Positions 34,257-44,019 of a DNA stretch of 64,000 bases are shown here, in pieces. The stretch is from assembly GCF_011742925.1 (NCBI RefSeq), contig NZ_WAEL01000007.1, positions 310,001 to 374,000 on the forward strand, read 5' to 3'. The DNA is from Fibrivirga algicola. GTDB taxonomy: Bacteria > Bacteroidota > Bacteroidia > Cytophagales > Spirosomataceae. The position numbers and the translations under genes are program-made. The notes under the pieces are model-generated. The model did not search any database. It was given only the letters and a program-made list of their open reading frames with translations, and was not told where the DNA came from. How positions within the stretch are numbered: the first letter of the stretch is position 1; the number at the start of each line of letters is the position of its first letter.

Positions 34257-34299
34257 ACGGGTAAGGAATAGGCCGCTATTAGGTAAATTCCTTACCCGT
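34257..34299. terminator. Hairpin terminator after the T9SS nuclease gene
   Basis: Two 13-bp arms (ACGGGTAAGGAAT and its exact complement) around a 17-bp loop, 23 bp after the stop of the nuclease gene. No strong U-run follows on the plus strand. Confidence 0.7.
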
Positions 34300-34370
34300 T
34301 GGCGTGTCAAGCGCAGCTTATGAAGGCAGAATTGTGCAGAGCAAGGCAGCGCCGGTGGGAGCTCGGCGCG

Positions 34371-35105
34371 TTAATGCGGCAACTGTTTTACGGTTACTTC
34401 CTGCGTAGCCAAATTCAGAAGCAATAGTCCTTCGTTATCACTAGCTAACTGACCGGTCAATTGGCCGCTGTCGTTCCAGGCCGAAGATGTACCGGCACAG
34501 ATGTCTCCATCGGCCTGTCCTACACAGTTAGCCATCAGGACGGGGATTGACTGGGTACGGGCAATGAGCGCTAATCGGCTTAGGGTGCTGCTGAGACCAC
34601 CAGCGGTTTTAGCCACACTCGCGATGTAAACTACGGCACTTCCTGAGCAGGCATTGGCCGTATGGGCGGGCACTGAAAGCTCGTAACAAATAGCCAGGGC
34701 AATTTTTTTGCCACCAATCGTCAGACCGGGAAAGTCATTGCCACTCACAAAATAGGGTACCTCATCGGCATGCAGATACTGCTTCGAGTAAACTTGCCTG
34801 TCCAGATGCGGCTGAAAAAGAAGCAGACTGATGCAGATGCCCGACTCAGTGATCGTTGGCATGCCTACGCCAATGACGATTTGGCTGGCATCGCTGAGTT
34901 GCTGGAAAACGTTGAATTGGGGGTCGTTGGCTTGAGTAGCCAGGTTTCTTGCCAGCGTTGGTTCGTAACCCGTCAGCGATAGCTCAGGGAAGAAAATGGC
35001 ACTTGCGCCGTTGGCAATGCCCAGCTTTATCAGGGCGATATGCTTATCCAGGTTGGCCGGGACATTGCCCGTGACGGGTCTACTCTGCGCGACACAAATC
35101 GTCAT
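34371..35105 (-). CDS. Carbon-nitrogen hydrolase (nitrilase superfamily)
   Basis: A 244-residue cytoplasmic enzyme with the Glu-Lys-Cys triad of the nitrilase superfamily: Glu in IFFPELSLTGYE, Lys in YSKQYLH and Cys in LAICYELS. Members cleave amides, nitriles or carbamoyl compounds. The length fits an omega-amidase or N-carbamoyl amidohydrolase. It starts 21 bp after the end of the sugar isomerase gene and is likely co-transcribed with it. Confidence 0.87.
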   Translation of the reverse strand: MTICVAQSRPVTGNVPANLDKHIALIKLGIANGASAIFFPELSLTGYEPTLARNLATQANDPQFNVFQQLSDASQIVIGVGMPTITESGICISLLLFQPHLDRQVYSKQYLHADEVPYFVSGNDFPGLTIGGKKIALAICYELSVPAHTANACSGSAVVYIASVAKTAGGLSSTLSRLALIARTQSIPVLMANCVGQADGDICAGTSSAWNDSGQLTGQLASDNEGLLLLNLATQEVTVKQLPH

Positions 35106-35126
35106 GAGCGAAGCTGGTTAGAAACG

Positions 35127-36050
35127 TTAGGCAGCGTTCAACGCCTGGTGCACTTTATCAAAAAAAGCCGGTACCTTCTGCCGGGGATCGCCTTTGCCAA
35201 GCGTTTCAATGGGCAAATAACCCCGATAGCCCGAATTTCGGACGATCTGGGCAATCTTGCCAAGGTCGGTTGCCTGTTCCTGTCCGTTGACGAACAGGTT
35301 TTCCTTTACTTGCCAGGTGGCGGCAAGCGGGGCCAGTTTAGCAATCTCGGCATACGGGTCGCCGATCTTGAAACTGCCCACGTCGAGGTTGGGGGCCAGC
35401 CAGGGAGAGTTTACCCGCTTCAGTAGGTCAAGCACCTGATCGGCAGTTTCAATGAAGTCGGCGTGGTTTTGCAACACCAGCATCACGCCCTGTTTGGCGG
35501 CATAGGTGGCGCACTCACCAATCGCGTCGGCCACCCAGGTGGTCACCTCATCGCGCGTATGACCGGCAGGTACGTTCTTGCCCGCAAAGATGCGCAGGAC
35601 AGGAGCCCCCAGTTTCGCGGCCACGCCAATCCACTGCCGAACCAGCTCAATTTCGGCTTTCCGGCGGGTAACGTCCGGCAGCGTAAAGTCGTTGCGCACA
35701 CCCGTGCCGCTAACGTCGAGCCCCAGCCTGAAGGCGGTCCGTTTGATCAGGTACGTGTAGCTGTCGTCGGGAGTGGCGGGGTAGTCAGGAAAGTAATAGC
35801 CCGTCGGGTCAACGGCCGCAAAGCCTGTTTCGGCACAAAACCTCAGCACTTCCTCAAGCGTCATGGTCTTGTTGACGAGTGGTTCGTTGAACGAATACAG
35901 GTTGCAGCTCAATCGGACTGGTAACGGCTTTTTGGGCGCCAAACCAGCCGAAGTCGCTATTGCTGGGGCACCCGTTGACGTAACTGCCAGAGGGATGCCA
36001 GCCGTCACGGTTTTAAGAAATGATCGTCGGGTGGCGGGGAGTTGGCTCAT
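35127..36050 (-). CDS. Tat-exported sugar phosphate isomerase/epimerase-like TIM barrel protein
   Basis: A 307-residue protein. The start MSQLPATRRSFLKTVTAG places a twin-arginine signal at the N-terminus; the longer open frame overlaps the gene upstream. The rest is a xylose-isomerase-like TIM barrel, with metal-ligand candidates in VLQNHADF, NLDVGSF and GYLPIETLG. Exported members of this family act on free sugars or keto-sugars rather than phosphates. Its neighbours are a nitrilase-family gene and an Asp-box protein gene. Confidence 0.85.
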   Translation of the reverse strand: MSQLPATRRSFLKTVTAGIPLAVTSTGAPAIATSAGLAPKKPLPVRLSCNLYSFNEPLVNKTMTLEEVLRFCAETGFAAVDPTGYYFPDYPATPDDSYTYLIKRTAFRLGLDVSGTGVRNDFTLPDVTRRKAEIELVRQWIGVAAKLGAPVLRIFAGKNVPAGHTRDEVTTWVADAIGECATYAAKQGVMLVLQNHADFIETADQVLDLLKRVNSPWLAPNLDVGSFKIGDPYAEIAKLAPLAATWQVKENLFVNGQEQATDLGKIAQIVRNSGYRGYLPIETLGKGDPRQKVPAFFDKVHQALNAA

Positions 36051-36106
36051 AGCTGATAGCTGGGGAGGGTAGCCTGTTAGGGGCGCTGCACTGAAAAAGA
36101 GATGAA

Positions 36107-37162
36107 TCAGTTTTGGGCGGGTAATGTCTCCGTCATCACCTGGCCGTTGGCTTCCCAAACGCAGATGACTGCTTTGCTCGTCAACGCGAGGCTGGGCATT
36201 TTTCCGGTACCCAGGGCGGTAGGTACATTGGTATTGTGCCGGAGCCAAATTGTACCGTTATCATCCCAGGCGGTTGCGTTTTCGGTTTGATGACTGGTGA
36301 CGGTCACGTTCTGGCCGGTAGCCAACTCGCTCTCGGGCTCGCCGGGCCGACAGGTGTAGAGCATTTTTTCGCGCCGCCAAACGGTGGTTGGTTGGCCAGC
36401 CTGGTTCAGGGTCAGGCCACCGCCATCCATCGGGCAGGCGTTGAGTTTCCAGGTTCCGCTGCCAAGCTTCTGTACCGACGGGTAGGTACGTCCCCCGTCG
36501 GAAGAGTGGGCGAGGTACAGGTCGCGGGAGCCGTCGAGCCAGTTTCGAAACTGAACAAACACGTCGTTGTTGCGGGCCGCTATCGATACCCGGCAACATT
36601 CGCAAACCGACCCGCCGGGCGACTGGTAAATAATCCGGTTCGCGGTCCAGGTACGTCCCCCGTCGGTAGAGGTGGCTCCCATGATTTTGTTCTGGTTATC
36701 GCCGCGCAAATCCAGCCAGGCGGTATGAAAGGTGTTCGACGAGGCGCTGGTTAGTGCCTGAAAACCTTCTTTGGCCACCGCGGGTACGTCGTTGATGCGG
36801 GTCGGCTTCGACCAGGTACCCTTGCGACGATCCAGGGTGTAGGCAAACAGGTCGCCGGTCCGGTCTACAACCGAGATCACGACGTACCGGTCAGAGGCGG
36901 CGATTTGCGGTCCGCGTTTGGCCCCGGCTACCAGTTCGTGCAGCGTAGCCACGGCCACAGGCTCCGAAAAACGGACAGGGCTTCCGGTGGCGGTGGCGTA
37001 ATAGATGGTCGAGTCTTGCCCGAAGGTCAGATGCACTGTTCCTGTTGGATCGGTCACAACAACGGGTAAATGCCCCGCTGCCAGCCGGGTTCCGCCGTTG
37101 GTTGACCGGTCAGTGGGAAGCAGCGGAACAAGCACGCTAAGTATGAAGAGCAAGATAGGCAT
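36107..37162 (-). CDS. Secreted Asp-box (BNR) beta-propeller protein, sialidase-like
   Basis: A 351-residue protein with a short hydrophobic signal (MPILLFILSVLVPLL). It carries Asp boxes STDGGRTW and SSDGGRTY, the mark of BNR beta-propellers as in sialidases. The DNA under the two boxes is also alike (near 36485 and 36650). A Cys cluster (VCECCR) and a later NACPMDGGG are conserved-looking. I could not identify the full catalytic Arg triad, Tyr and Asp of GH33, so sialidase activity is uncertain. Confidence 0.78.
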   Translation of the reverse strand: MPILLFILSVLVPLLPTDRSTNGGTRLAAGHLPVVVTDPTGTVHLTFGQDSTIYYATATGSPVRFSEPVAVATLHELVAGAKRGPQIAASDRYVVISVVDRTGDLFAYTLDRRKGTWSKPTRINDVPAVAKEGFQALTSASSNTFHTAWLDLRGDNQNKIMGATSTDGGRTWTANRIIYQSPGGSVCECCRVSIAARNNDVFVQFRNWLDGSRDLYLAHSSDGGRTYPSVQKLGSGTWKLNACPMDGGGLTLNQAGQPTTVWRREKMLYTCRPGEPESELATGQNVTVTSHQTENATAWDDNGTIWLRHNTNVPTALGTGKMPSLALTSKAVICVWEANGQVMTETLPAQN

Positions 37163-37212
37163 GGGTAAAGCGATGGGTTGGGGCGAGGTAGCCAGTCTGC
37201 CGTTGATGGGTT

Positions 37213-38265
37213 TTATTTACGGCTGGCCATCAGCAGTTTGGTCCGGCGAATTTGTCGGGTAGCCTTGTACTGAAGTCGTTCGTTGTAGAGCATCCATCCG
37301 CCAAACGCACCGATCACCGAGCCAATCAAAATGTCGAAAAACCGGGCAATGATCAGCGAGGTAGGGTCGGCGGTGAGTGATCGGCCCGATTCGGCCAGAA
37401 AGATGGTGAGGACCGTGATAAAAATGACCGCGACCCCGTAGTTGCGCACCACCAGGAACTCAACCACCAGTTGTAACCCGATGACGCTGAGACAGAGCAC
37501 CAGCAGCGATGGGTGCAAAAGCAGGATGAGCCAGGTTATGCCCAGCCCGATAAACGTACCCACAATACGTTGAATGCTGCGCTGCCAGATGTGCTTGGTG
37601 CTCATGCCCTGCATCACCGCTGCGCAGGAGGTAGGTGCCCAATAAGGATTTTCAAGTTTCAACAGGTTGGCAACAAGCAGGGCCAGGCCAACCATTGAAC
37701 CGAAGGTAACTGACTCAACCAAATTGACGTATTTGCTCTTGGCAATACTCACCGATTGATTATCAACTGGCTGGTTTTTGAGCGTCAACAGGCTGTAAAT
37801 CAGGCCCAGGGCAAAGGAAATCATGGTGCCGATGCCTACGAACCCGATGTTTTGCGGAATGGCTTCGGGCTTGAATGGCATGCAGATGGCTACCGAGGCG
37901 ATCATGATAAAGAAAAAATTGCCTGGCGGACGGGTCATCTTCAGGTAATACAGGGCCAGGTGCACGATAAACGCATACAGTCCGAGCACCACGGGGGCTA
38001 GCAGCGGGTTGAAGCTGAACAGGCTACCAACGGCAAAGGAAACCATGATGCCGAAGGAACAGGCCATCAGGATGATGAGCCGGTTGGCAATGCTGAGGGA
38101 GTGAATGTACAGGATGACCAGTCCGGCCATCGACGCTAGTTTACCACCCGGCAACGCGCCCATCACGTAACCACCCAGGATGGGCAGGCCAACGCTGAGC
38201 CCGGCCAAAACGGGAATGTGCCACTTCCTGTCTGTCTCCCTGAATTCCAAAAGCTGCTTCAACAT
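37213..38265 (-). CDS. FUSC-family membrane transporter (fusaric-acid resistance/aromatic acid exporter type)
   Basis: A 350-residue membrane protein with about ten hydrophobic segments in two blocks, separated by a short cytoplasmic loop near 170-180. The second block has the FUSC hallmark YWAPTSCAAVMQG and RSIQRIVGTFIGLG. Family members export aromatic acids or fusaric acid. The C-terminus is basic. It stands alone between the Asp-box gene and the acyltransferase gene. Confidence 0.85.
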   Translation of the reverse strand: MLKQLLEFRETDRKWHIPVLAGLSVGLPILGGYVMGALPGGKLASMAGLVILYIHSLSIANRLIILMACSFGIMVSFAVGSLFSFNPLLAPVVLGLYAFIVHLALYYLKMTRPPGNFFFIMIASVAICMPFKPEAIPQNIGFVGIGTMISFALGLIYSLLTLKNQPVDNQSVSIAKSKYVNLVESVTFGSMVGLALLVANLLKLENPYWAPTSCAAVMQGMSTKHIWQRSIQRIVGTFIGLGITWLILLLHPSLLVLCLSVIGLQLVVEFLVVRNYGVAVIFITVLTIFLAESGRSLTADPTSLIIARFFDILIGSVIGAFGGWMLYNERLQYKATRQIRRTKLLMASRK

Positions 38266-38413
38266 GGTCCTGTCAGTTCGGTTTCAGTCTGGAAAGTACT
38301 CCTTTCTGCGGCTCGCTTCGCTTAACTGCCCACTTTATCGATTTTGTGCGCTGAGGTTAATTCTATGATTGCTTTCGCTGGTCGAAGGGCCTACCTGGCG
38401 AAGCATCATAACG

Positions 38414-39589
38414 CTACACCCGAACGTAAATACGGCGGCGGTCGAGGGCCCAGCCTACGCTCCAGCAGAGGAGCATGAAGGCAAGGGCAAAAAGTAATGA
38501 GCCAAGCGGACCGGGCGCAATAGACTGAAACAGGTGGATGCCAATCCAACTGATCACACTTTCGCCGTTCCCCGCCGGAATCATGTAGCCGATGATGACC
38601 AGCACTTCCGAGAGCAGGTAAATAAATAACGGGTTTTTGCCCGGAATCACAAAAAACTGCGTCCAGTTACCCCGATTCCAGTTACTGATCTCGATGCTGT
38701 ATATCAGTGTGGCCAGTATGGTCAGGTCAAGTCCGGTGGTTAGCAGAACGAACGAACTGGTCCACAGCTTTTTGTTGATCGAAAACACCATGTCCCAACA
38801 CAGGGATACAAACAGCAGCAGAGCTCCCGCCAACAGCAGCTTCGCAACACTTTCGTAGTTCTTGCCCACCCGCTGTACGAACGTACCTGCATAGTAGCCG
38901 ATGATCACGTTGACAATGGCGGGCAGGGTGCTCAACAGGCCTTCGGGATCGAAAGCCACGCCGCCATTGCCGTGGTAGAGATGCGCGTCACCGATCAGAA
39001 ACCGGTCGATACGGCGCACGGCGTTACCCAGCAAGCTTAGCGGATCGGCCGGGTCGCCCCAGCCCAGAAGCATGAACCAGTAACCCACCAACAGGCTGAT
39101 GCTGAGCCAGAAAACGGTGCGGGTCGAAAAAAAGTAGACCATAAGGGAAGCCAGCCCGTAACAAACGCCGATACGCTGCAACACGCCCCAGATTCGGGTT
39201 TCACTGATAGGGAAACTGAGCAACTCGCCCGATTCGCCCAGCCGGAAAAACGGGAACCAGTACATCAGGTAACCCAGCAGAAAGATCAGCGCCGTTCGTT
39301 TGGCTACTTTGCCAAGCACCGCCGACGTACCCAGCGCGCTGTACTTTTTCATGGCAAAGCTCATGGCATTGCCAACGGCAAACAGAAACGATGGAAACAC
39401 CAGATCGGTAGGGGTGAAACCGTGCCATTCGGCATGGTTCAGCGGGGCAAACGGCGTTGCGCCGGCGCCGGGCGTGTTCACCACGATCATGAAACAAACG
39501 GTCAGGCCCCGGAATACATCCAGCGACAGAAAGCGGTTGTCTATGTCGAGTACAGGTGGCCGGGGTGGTGATAGCGTATAGTCTTCCAT
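38414..39589 (-). CDS. NagX/HGSNAT-like membrane acyltransferase (DUF5009/COG4299 type)
   Basis: A 391-residue membrane protein with about ten helices. The N-terminal region has RFLSLDVFRGLTVCFMIVVN, followed by the HAEWHGFTPTDLVFPSFLFAVG block typical of heparan-alpha-glucosaminide N-acetyltransferase relatives, including its conserved His. Bacterial members (NagX) occur with N-acetylglucosamine catabolic genes. Here a GH20 hexosaminidase gene ends 28 bp upstream on the same strand, so the pair is likely an operon for amino-sugar use. The exact reaction is unproven. Confidence 0.88.
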   Translation of the reverse strand: MEDYTLSPPRPPVLDIDNRFLSLDVFRGLTVCFMIVVNTPGAGATPFAPLNHAEWHGFTPTDLVFPSFLFAVGNAMSFAMKKYSALGTSAVLGKVAKRTALIFLLGYLMYWFPFFRLGESGELLSFPISETRIWGVLQRIGVCYGLASLMVYFFSTRTVFWLSISLLVGYWFMLLGWGDPADPLSLLGNAVRRIDRFLIGDAHLYHGNGGVAFDPEGLLSTLPAIVNVIIGYYAGTFVQRVGKNYESVAKLLLAGALLLFVSLCWDMVFSINKKLWTSSFVLLTTGLDLTILATLIYSIEISNWNRGNWTQFFVIPGKNPLFIYLLSEVLVIIGYMIPAGNGESVISWIGIHLFQSIAPGPLGSLLFALAFMLLCWSVGWALDRRRIYVRV

Positions 39590-39617
39590 GGCGGGTAGGT
39601 GAGGGTGAATAGGTACG

Positions 39618-42167
39618 TTATTGCCTGATTGTCACGGTTTGTCCGGCGCGGCCTGCGCTGTTGAACACCCGCAGTTTGATGGGGCTCGTAAAGGAAATCG
39701 GAGCTATATAAACCGGACTGGCGGCCGTTGGCTCGGTGCCATCTGTGGTGTAGCGAATCGTTAGGCCGGGAAACTGTACGTTGGCAACCAGCTTGTTGTC
39801 TACCACTTTAGCGCCCGCCGTGGGGATACGGTACGCAAAACCGCCCGCGTAGGTATCGAGCCGGGGGAGCTCGCGGTTTCCTACAGTATGCAGAAATGCC
39901 GACCAGGCCTGGTTGTAAAGTTGCTCACTTTTCTTCTCGTCTTTTTCGAGCGCCCAGGCAGGGTCTTTGGCCCAGGCCCGCTCGGCAACGGCCAGCAATT
40001 TAGGCAACAGCTTGTACTCGAACTGGCCGGGGCTCCGGTTGGTTTCTGACCAGAGCGGCGACTCGATGCCCACCAGGTTGGCCTTCCCTTTTTCCGTAAT
40101 CGCCTCCCGGCTTCTGATCCGGCTCTGGTCTATTCGCTGCCCCGTATTGTCGTCTTTCAGGTTGCGTAGGTAATCGTACGGAATGAAATAAAACGGCTTG
40201 TCGATATCAACGTACCCACCCCAATACTGACCGGCTTCTTCCGACATCGCGTTATAGGCCAAGTCGATGTAGAGGTGCGTAACGCCCGTCAGAATGACCT
40301 TATAACCTGCGTTCGCCATGCGATAGGCCAGGTCTTCGGCACCAGAGCCCGGTTCGTTTTTCCAGACATTCACCCGGAAGCGTTCGGCCGCAAAGGTGGG
40401 GTTGGGCACCCAGACCGTTTTTTTATTCTGCACGACTTTTTTCAGCCCCGCTTCTTCCCAGCCCGACAGGAATAAACCCCGCTTTTTGAGCACCTGATTC
40501 ATTTTGCCGAAGTAATAATACCACAAATCGTCGGTCGATTTGATGGCCTTGTTGCTGGCCATCAACTGCTGAACGGCCGGCGATTTTTGCCAAACGCCCG
40601 ATGGTACTTCGTCGCCACCCATGTGAATGGTTTTCAAGGGGGCGCCCGCCTCGCGGTACATGCCGATCAGGTCGTCGATCACCCGCTCCAGGAAGGTATA
40701 GGTTGAAGGAAGTGCGACGTCGATCACGTTGTCGTGCCAGCCCTGCACCGATTCGTAGGCAGACTTGTCGGCCAGATCACGCAGCAGATAACGTTCCGCG
40801 TCTGCCTGTTTGCCGGCTTTCATCAGGGCCTGGTAGCGGACATCCATCGCCCTCAGCGCGGCGCGGGCGTGACCCGGCGATTCAATTTCGGGGATCACCT
40901 CGATATGCCGGTCGCGGGCGTATGTCAGAATGTCGATAAAGTCAGCTTTTGTGTAGAACCCGGTGCCTGCCGGATTGCTGGCGGCGGGGCCGGAACCGTA
41001 GGAGGGAAGCAGGCTTTGGGTCTGATCGGCTGCGTAGGCGCGTGTGCCGCCTACTGTGGTTAGTTCAGGCAGCGAGGGCATGGCTACCCGCCAGCCTTCG
41101 TCATCGCTAAAGTGCAGGTGCAGTACGTTCAGTTTGTATAGACCCATCAAGTCCAGCACTTTAAGGACTTCTGATTTCGGCTGAAAATTTCGGGCCACAT
41201 CCATCATCAGGGCGCGGTAGCCGAAGCGGGGCGCATCCTTGACCACCAGGCCCGGCACCTGAACAGAGCCGGATTTTCCGCTTAGTGCACTCGCCGGAAT
41301 AAGCGTCTGCAATGACTGAATGCCATAGAAAACCCCAGCCCTGGCCGACGCCGACAGCACAATGCCGTTCTGGTTGATCTGTAACTCGTAGGCTTCGGTA
41401 GCCAGAGCGGGATTCTTGCGCAGCGTAATCGTTTTGCCCGTTCCCTGGGTTTTAATCGCAGGTTTTTTGCTAAGGATCGGTACTAGACTATTCGCCAGAA
41501 AATCAGCTTCGGGTTTGAACTCCGCCGGGGCTACAATTGTGGTTTGGCCATCGAGGACAAATGCTTGCCCTGTTTCCTGATACGAGGCCGGGGTAGGAAA
41601 TACCTTCGTCAGCTGCTGGTCTGAGACAGACTGAATAACCGCATTTTGGGCAAAGATTCGTTCGGTCAGCTTTCGGTCTGATGCCTCGAACAGATTGCCC
41701 ATGTTAACGGCCACGTCGACCGGGAAAGCCTGCGCCAGATTACTGTCTAAAGCAAGGTAAAAGCCTGATGGGAAATCGGTTCGGTTGCGCAGTCGGCGGG
41801 AGGTGATCTCGATGGTGGCCGATTGGCCCGCGGCAATTGATTTGAAGCCGGCACCGGGGCTGAGCGCGTGTAAATCGCCGTTGACAGGCTTCACCCGGGC
41901 AAGGCTGGCATCGGTACTGGTGTAGGAGCCACCGTTGAAAAACAATGTCCAGCCAGTGGCCGGCAAGGGATTCGTACCGGTATTCTGTAGTTTCAGGGCC
42001 ATACGGGAGCCCGCCTTTCCATCATTGCTGACCAGGGTTAGACTAATCGCCAGCGGCCTGACCTGGCTGGCCGAAGCGGTCGATGACCTGGTTGCCGGTG
42101 CAGATTGTGAAAAGCAAGGCCAGACAGGCAGGGTGGCCAGCAGTATGCCGGGCAGGATGAAGCGCAT
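39618..42167 (-). CDS. Secreted GH20 beta-N-acetylhexosaminidase
   Basis: An 849-residue exported protein with a Sec signal at residues 1-20. Domains in order: an N-terminal carbohydrate-binding domain of the hexosaminidase type (about 40-180), a GH20b domain (about 190-310), and the GH20 TIM barrel (about 315-740) with GYRALMMDVARNF, HLHFSDDEGW and the catalytic Asp-Glu pair in IHMGGDEVPSGVW. A C-terminal beta-sandwich (about 770-849) ends the chain. It releases GlcNAc or GalNAc from chitin oligomers or glycans. It is the first gene of the pair with the NagX-like acyltransferase. Confidence 0.93.
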   Translation of the reverse strand: MRFILPGILLATLPVWPCFSQSAPATRSSTASASQVRPLAISLTLVSNDGKAGSRMALKLQNTGTNPLPATGWTLFFNGGSYTSTDASLARVKPVNGDLHALSPGAGFKSIAAGQSATIEITSRRLRNRTDFPSGFYLALDSNLAQAFPVDVAVNMGNLFEASDRKLTERIFAQNAVIQSVSDQQLTKVFPTPASYQETGQAFVLDGQTTIVAPAEFKPEADFLANSLVPILSKKPAIKTQGTGKTITLRKNPALATEAYELQINQNGIVLSASARAGVFYGIQSLQTLIPASALSGKSGSVQVPGLVVKDAPRFGYRALMMDVARNFQPKSEVLKVLDLMGLYKLNVLHLHFSDDEGWRVAMPSLPELTTVGGTRAYAADQTQSLLPSYGSGPAASNPAGTGFYTKADFIDILTYARDRHIEVIPEIESPGHARAALRAMDVRYQALMKAGKQADAERYLLRDLADKSAYESVQGWHDNVIDVALPSTYTFLERVIDDLIGMYREAGAPLKTIHMGGDEVPSGVWQKSPAVQQLMASNKAIKSTDDLWYYYFGKMNQVLKKRGLFLSGWEEAGLKKVVQNKKTVWVPNPTFAAERFRVNVWKNEPGSGAEDLAYRMANAGYKVILTGVTHLYIDLAYNAMSEEAGQYWGGYVDIDKPFYFIPYDYLRNLKDDNTGQRIDQSRIRSREAITEKGKANLVGIESPLWSETNRSPGQFEYKLLPKLLAVAERAWAKDPAWALEKDEKKSEQLYNQAWSAFLHTVGNRELPRLDTYAGGFAYRIPTAGAKVVDNKLVANVQFPGLTIRYTTDGTEPTAASPVYIAPISFTSPIKLRVFNSAGRAGQTVTIRQ

Positions 42168-42199
42168 GAAAAAGGCAGGTTAAAGCTACCGGTTGAGTA

Positions 42200-42247
42200 T
42201 AAAAAAATACCCCGGTATGTTGCCTGTACTGACAAACTACCGGGGTA
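42200..42247 (-). terminator. Rho-independent terminator of the GMC gene
   Basis: A 10-bp stem (TACCCCGGTA and its complement) between 42208 and 42247, followed on the minus strand by a run of seven T at about 42201-42207. It ends the GMC oxidoreductase transcript before the GH20 gene. Confidence 0.85.
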
Positions 42248-42256
42248 GAAAATGGA

Positions 42257-43975
42257 CTAGAGCATGCCTTTTTTCAGCTCACTCACGGCATGGTTGGCCG
42301 CCCGGGCCGTGATGGCCATAAATGTGAGCGACGGGTTTTGCGTTGAGGTTGAGGTCATGCAGGCGCCATCGGTCACGAATACGTTTTTGCAGTTGTGTAA
42401 CTGATTCCACTTGTTGAGCAGCGACGTTTTCGGGTCTTTTCCCATACGCACGCCGCCCATTTCGTGAATATCCAGGCCCGGTGCTTTGTCGGGTTTGTCG
42501 TTGGTCCGGATGTTTTTGAAGCCCGATACGGTCAGCATTTCGGTCATCTGCTCATGAAAGTCACGAATCATTTTTTCGTCGTTATCGTCATAGGCTACCG
42601 AAATTTTTAGCTGCGGAACACCCCACGCATCTTTCAGGGCGGCATCCAGCGCCACGTAGTTTGATTCTTTCGGAATGGTTTCGCCCATCATGTGCGAGCC
42701 AACCCGCCAGGGACCGTAGTTTGGCTTCATCAGGCTCGCTTTCAGGTCTTCTCCCATGCCCGACGTGTCGGTTTCGGTAGAGCGGTACCCGCTGAAGCCT
42801 GCCGCGTAGCCCCGCAGGAAATCGGTCTCCTGCTTAAATACGTTGCGGAAGCGGGGAATATAACTGCCGTTGGGGCGGATGCCGTCGGTTGTTGTCTCCT
42901 TGAAACCGTCGTGTTCGGCCGAAATGGTTGTGCGGAAATTGTGGAACGCGATGTATTTGCCCAGCAGCCCATTATCGTTGCCTAACCCGTTCGGAAAACG
43001 GTGCGACGTTGAGTTCAGCAGAATGAGGTTGCTGTTCAGCGTGGCGGCGTTAACAAATACAATGCGGGCATAATACTCGGTCATCTGTTTGGTGTGCGCA
43101 TCAATCACCCGCACGCCCGTCGCCTTATTTTTCTTCTCGTCGAAGATGATTGAGTGTACTACCGAGTCGGGGCGAAGGGTCAACTTGCCGGTATTGGCGG
43201 CCCAGGGCAACGTCGATGAATTACTGCTGAAGTAGCCGCCGTAGGGACAACCCCGCTGACAAAGCGACCGGTTCTGACACTGGCCACGGCCCTGCTTGAG
43301 GTGAATGGGCTGCGGAGCGGTCAGGTGCGCGCAACGGCCGATGATAACGGGGCGCGTTCCGTTGTAGCGGATTGCCATTTGGTCGGCAAAGTGTTTCTCT
43401 ACACACGACTGCTCATGGGGAGGCAAAAACTCGCCATCGGGTAGCTGGGCGAGCCCATCTTTGTTGCCCGATATGCCCGCGAATTTCTCCACATGGCTGT
43501 ACCACGGGGCCAGTTCGGCGTAGCTGATGGGCCACTCAACGGCAAAACCGTCGCGGGCGGGGCCGTCGAAATCAAACTGCGACCAGCGCTGCGTACCCCG
43601 GGCCCACATCAGCGATTTGCCGCCTACCTGGTAACCCCGGATCCAGTCGAAGGGCTTCTCCTGCACGTAGGGATGATCGGCGTCTTTAACGAAGAAATGG
43701 CTGGCATCTTCCCGGTTCGCGTAGCAGCGGCTGGCAACGGGGTTGGCGTCTATGTATTCTTTAGACAGTGCCCCCAGGTGCGCAAATTCCCAGGGCTGCA
43801 TCATGGTTGTGGGGTAGTCGGTTACGTGTTTTACATCCCGGCCCCGTTCCAGTACGAGGGTGCGTAACCCTTTGCCGGTGAGTTCTTTGGCAGCCCAGCC
43901 GCCACTAATACCCGAGCCAATAACGATCGCATCGAACGTACGCTCTTTAACCGAATCTATATTCAAAAAAGACAT
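42257..43975 (-). CDS. FAD-dependent GMC sugar dehydrogenase, catalytic subunit with Fe-S cysteines
   Basis: A 572-residue GMC oxidoreductase. It begins with the FAD-binding motif AIVIGSGISGGWAAKEL and has the FAD region GGKSLMWARGTQRW. The late HEMGGVRMG and TQNPSLTFMA hold the His and Asn of the active site. Cys233, Cys239 and Cys243 (CQNRSLCQRGCP) have the C-x5-C-x3-C spacing of the 3Fe-4S cluster of bacterial FAD glucose dehydrogenases. With the small Tat subunit encoded 44 bp upstream it should form a membrane-linked or periplasmic dehydrogenase for sugars, glycosides or alcohols. It has no signal of its own and would be exported together with that subunit. Confidence 0.92.
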   Translation of the reverse strand: MSFLNIDSVKERTFDAIVIGSGISGGWAAKELTGKGLRTLVLERGRDVKHVTDYPTTMMQPWEFAHLGALSKEYIDANPVASRCYANREDASHFFVKDADHPYVQEKPFDWIRGYQVGGKSLMWARGTQRWSQFDFDGPARDGFAVEWPISYAELAPWYSHVEKFAGISGNKDGLAQLPDGEFLPPHEQSCVEKHFADQMAIRYNGTRPVIIGRCAHLTAPQPIHLKQGRGQCQNRSLCQRGCPYGGYFSSNSSTLPWAANTGKLTLRPDSVVHSIIFDEKKNKATGVRVIDAHTKQMTEYYARIVFVNAATLNSNLILLNSTSHRFPNGLGNDNGLLGKYIAFHNFRTTISAEHDGFKETTTDGIRPNGSYIPRFRNVFKQETDFLRGYAAGFSGYRSTETDTSGMGEDLKASLMKPNYGPWRVGSHMMGETIPKESNYVALDAALKDAWGVPQLKISVAYDDNDEKMIRDFHEQMTEMLTVSGFKNIRTNDKPDKAPGLDIHEMGGVRMGKDPKTSLLNKWNQLHNCKNVFVTDGACMTSTSTQNPSLTFMAITARAANHAVSELKKGML

Positions 43976-44019
43976 GCCTTGTTGGAATTAACGGACGAAT
44001 GAAAAGCAGATCAGCCGGT

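Noticed and set aside
36107-37162. Calling the Asp-box protein a confirmed sialidase
   Set aside because: Two Asp boxes are clear, but I could not place the Arg triad and catalytic Tyr/Asp, so only sialidase-like is stated.
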